From NCBI GenBank assembly GCA_027340195.1, contig DAHWNE010000394.1, positions 1 through 6,208 of the forward strand: a stretch of DNA of 6,208 bases, in the 5' to 3' direction. A program made the position numbers and the translations under genes. Below are positions 5,481 to 6,208 of the stretch, in pieces (position 1 is the first letter of the stretch; each line of letters starts with the position of its first letter). Source of the DNA: Acetobacteraceae bacterium (lineage in GTDB: Bacteria > Pseudomonadota > Alphaproteobacteria > Acetobacterales > Acetobacteraceae). The notes below the pieces were generated by a model. That model did not search any database, was not told the DNA's origin, and was given only the letters and a program-made list of their open reading frames with translations.

Positions 5481-6208
5481 TGCGGGACGCGGCGCGCGCG
5501 CTGGTGCCGGTGCTCGCCGCCCGCGCCCGCGCCGCCGAGGCGGCGGGCGAGGTCCCGGCGGAGACCATCGCCGCCTTCCGCGCCGCCGGGTTGACCCGGG
5601 TGCTGCAACCGCGCCACTTCGGCGGGCGGGGCGGGCCCTTCGCGCTGTTCTCGGAAATCGCCGAGACCCTGGCCGAGGGCTGCGCCGCCTCCGCCTGGGT
5701 CTATGCGGTGTTCGGCGAGCACGCCTGGATCGTCGCCAATTTTCCGGAGCCGGCGCAGCGCGCGGTGTGGGAGGCGACACCGGCGGCGCTGGTGTGCGCC
5801 TCGCTGGTCCCGCGCAATGTCGCCGCCGCCGCGCCGGGCGGGTGGGTGCTGTCGGGGGCGTTTCCCTTCGCCTCCGGTGCCGCCCATGCCGACTGGGCGA
5901 TCCTGGGCGCGCTCTGCGACGGGGAGGCGCGCTACCTGCTGGCGCCGATGCGCGCCCTGCGCCGGGCCGATGACTGGCAGGTGCTGGGGATGCGGGCCAC
6001 CGGCAGCACCGCGCTGCTGGCCGAGGCGCTGTTCGTGCCGGAGGCGCATACGGTGGCGCTGGAGGCGCTGCTGACCGGCACGGCGCCGGGGCGCGCGGTG
6101 CATCCCGACTGGGCGCTGCTGCGCGCGCCGCGCTGGCTGCTGGTGCCGTATTCGCTGCCGTCGGTCGCGATCGGCCTCGGCGTCGGCGCGCTGGCCGAGG
6201 CCGCCGCG
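5480..6208 (+). CDS. Flavin-dependent monooxygenase, acyl-CoA dehydrogenase fold, 3'-partial
   Basis: The N-terminal 243 residues of a group D two-component flavin monooxygenase oxygenase subunit (relatives: HsaA, HpaB-type C2 component, IacA, DszC). Such enzymes use reduced flavin from a separate reductase to hydroxylate aromatic or cyclic substrates. Family marks visible: ETIAAFRAAGL (28-38), QPRHFGGRGG (43-52), SAWVYAVFGEHAWIVANF (71-88), the beta-domain block GWVLSGAFPFASG (121-133) with HADW (136-139), and VLGMRATGST (168-177). Full members are about 390-400 residues, so roughly 60 percent is present and the C-terminal helical bundle, with its active-site residues, is outside. The ATG overlaps the preceding stop (TGATG) and no own ribosome-binding site is visible, so translation is probably coupled. 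The HADW and GST patterns favour a monooxygenase over a true acyl-CoA dehydrogenase. The substrate is unknown and no flavin reductase gene lies in the window. Confidence 0.88.
   Translation, partial: MRDAARALVPVLAARARAAEAAGEVPAETIAAFRAAGLTRVLQPRHFGGRGGPFALFSEIAETLAEGCAASAWVYAVFGEHAWIVANFPEPAQRAVWEATPAALVCASLVPRNVAAAAPGGWVLSGAFPFASGAAHADWAILGALCDGEARYLLAPMRALRRADDWQVLGMRATGSTALLAEALFVPEAHTVALEALLTGTAPGRAVHPDWALLRAPRWLLVPYSLPSVAIGLGVGALAEAAA

Noticed and set aside
3543..5780. Minus-strand open frame of 745 codons
   Set aside because: It overlaps part of prs in another frame and lies antisense to the SDR, CMD-family and monooxygenase genes. The product is low-complexity Arg/Pro/Gly/His sequence, and all the overlapped genes have clear family motifs.
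5396..6103. Minus-strand open frame of 235 codons
   Set aside because: It is antisense to the monooxygenase gene, whose residues show clear family motifs. The product is Arg/Gly-rich with no recognisable domain.
5480..6208. True acyl-CoA dehydrogenase of beta-oxidation
   Set aside because: The fold is shared, but the GAFPFASG, HADW and VLGMRATGST blocks match flavin monooxygenases of the HsaA/HpaB-C2 type. The CMD-family neighbour also favours aromatic or cyclic substrate oxidation.
1..6208. tRNA, rRNA, CRISPR arrays, insertion sequences or attachment sites
   Set aside because: Reading both strands, I saw no cloverleaf, no regularly spaced repeats, no terminal inverted repeats with a transposase, and no direct-repeat boundary that would support any of these.

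Overview
This is a GC-rich window, most likely from an alphaproteobacterium and possibly from Acetobacteraceae. The main support is the ribose-phosphate diphosphokinase, whose sequence ([34 protein letters not shown]) is alphaproteobacterial in style. The strong G/C third-position bias agrees with this. The family-level guess is inference.

Layout. (1) Positions 1-2796, plus strand: the 3' part of a large gene for a WD40-repeat/caspase-like (peptidase C14) protein. Its 5' end lies outside the window and the His/Cys catalytic dyad is intact. (2) Positions 2797-3031: a short spacer between convergent genes. It holds several GC-rich hairpins, one followed by a short T run, and no convincing gene. 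(3) Positions 3032-3964, minus strand: prs, the housekeeping PRPP synthase, complete. (4) Positions 3965-4088: a short divergent control region with a good sigma70-like promoter candidate for prs. (5) Positions 4089-6208, plus strand: a tight three-gene operon. It encodes an SDR oxidoreductase, a carboxymuconolactone-decarboxylase-family protein, and the first 243 residues of a flavin-dependent monooxygenase with the acyl-CoA dehydrogenase fold. The last gene runs off the window end.

How the parts relate. The three operon genes look like a small catabolic module, in which a group D flavin monooxygenase oxidises an aromatic or cyclic substrate and the SDR and CMD-family proteins act before or after it. 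The substrate cannot be read from the sequence. prs is an unrelated housekeeping gene between two accessory-looking blocks. The WD40-caspase gene is visibly less GC-rich and uses more mixed codons than the operon, so the spacer near 2800-3030 may be the edge of a laterally acquired or fast-evolving segment.

The most interesting item is the WD40-caspase protein. It has only three cysteines in the visible 931 codons: the catalytic one and a close pair in the linker. I do not see a complete multi-gene defence system here. Any partners of the caspase would have to lie upstream of the window.
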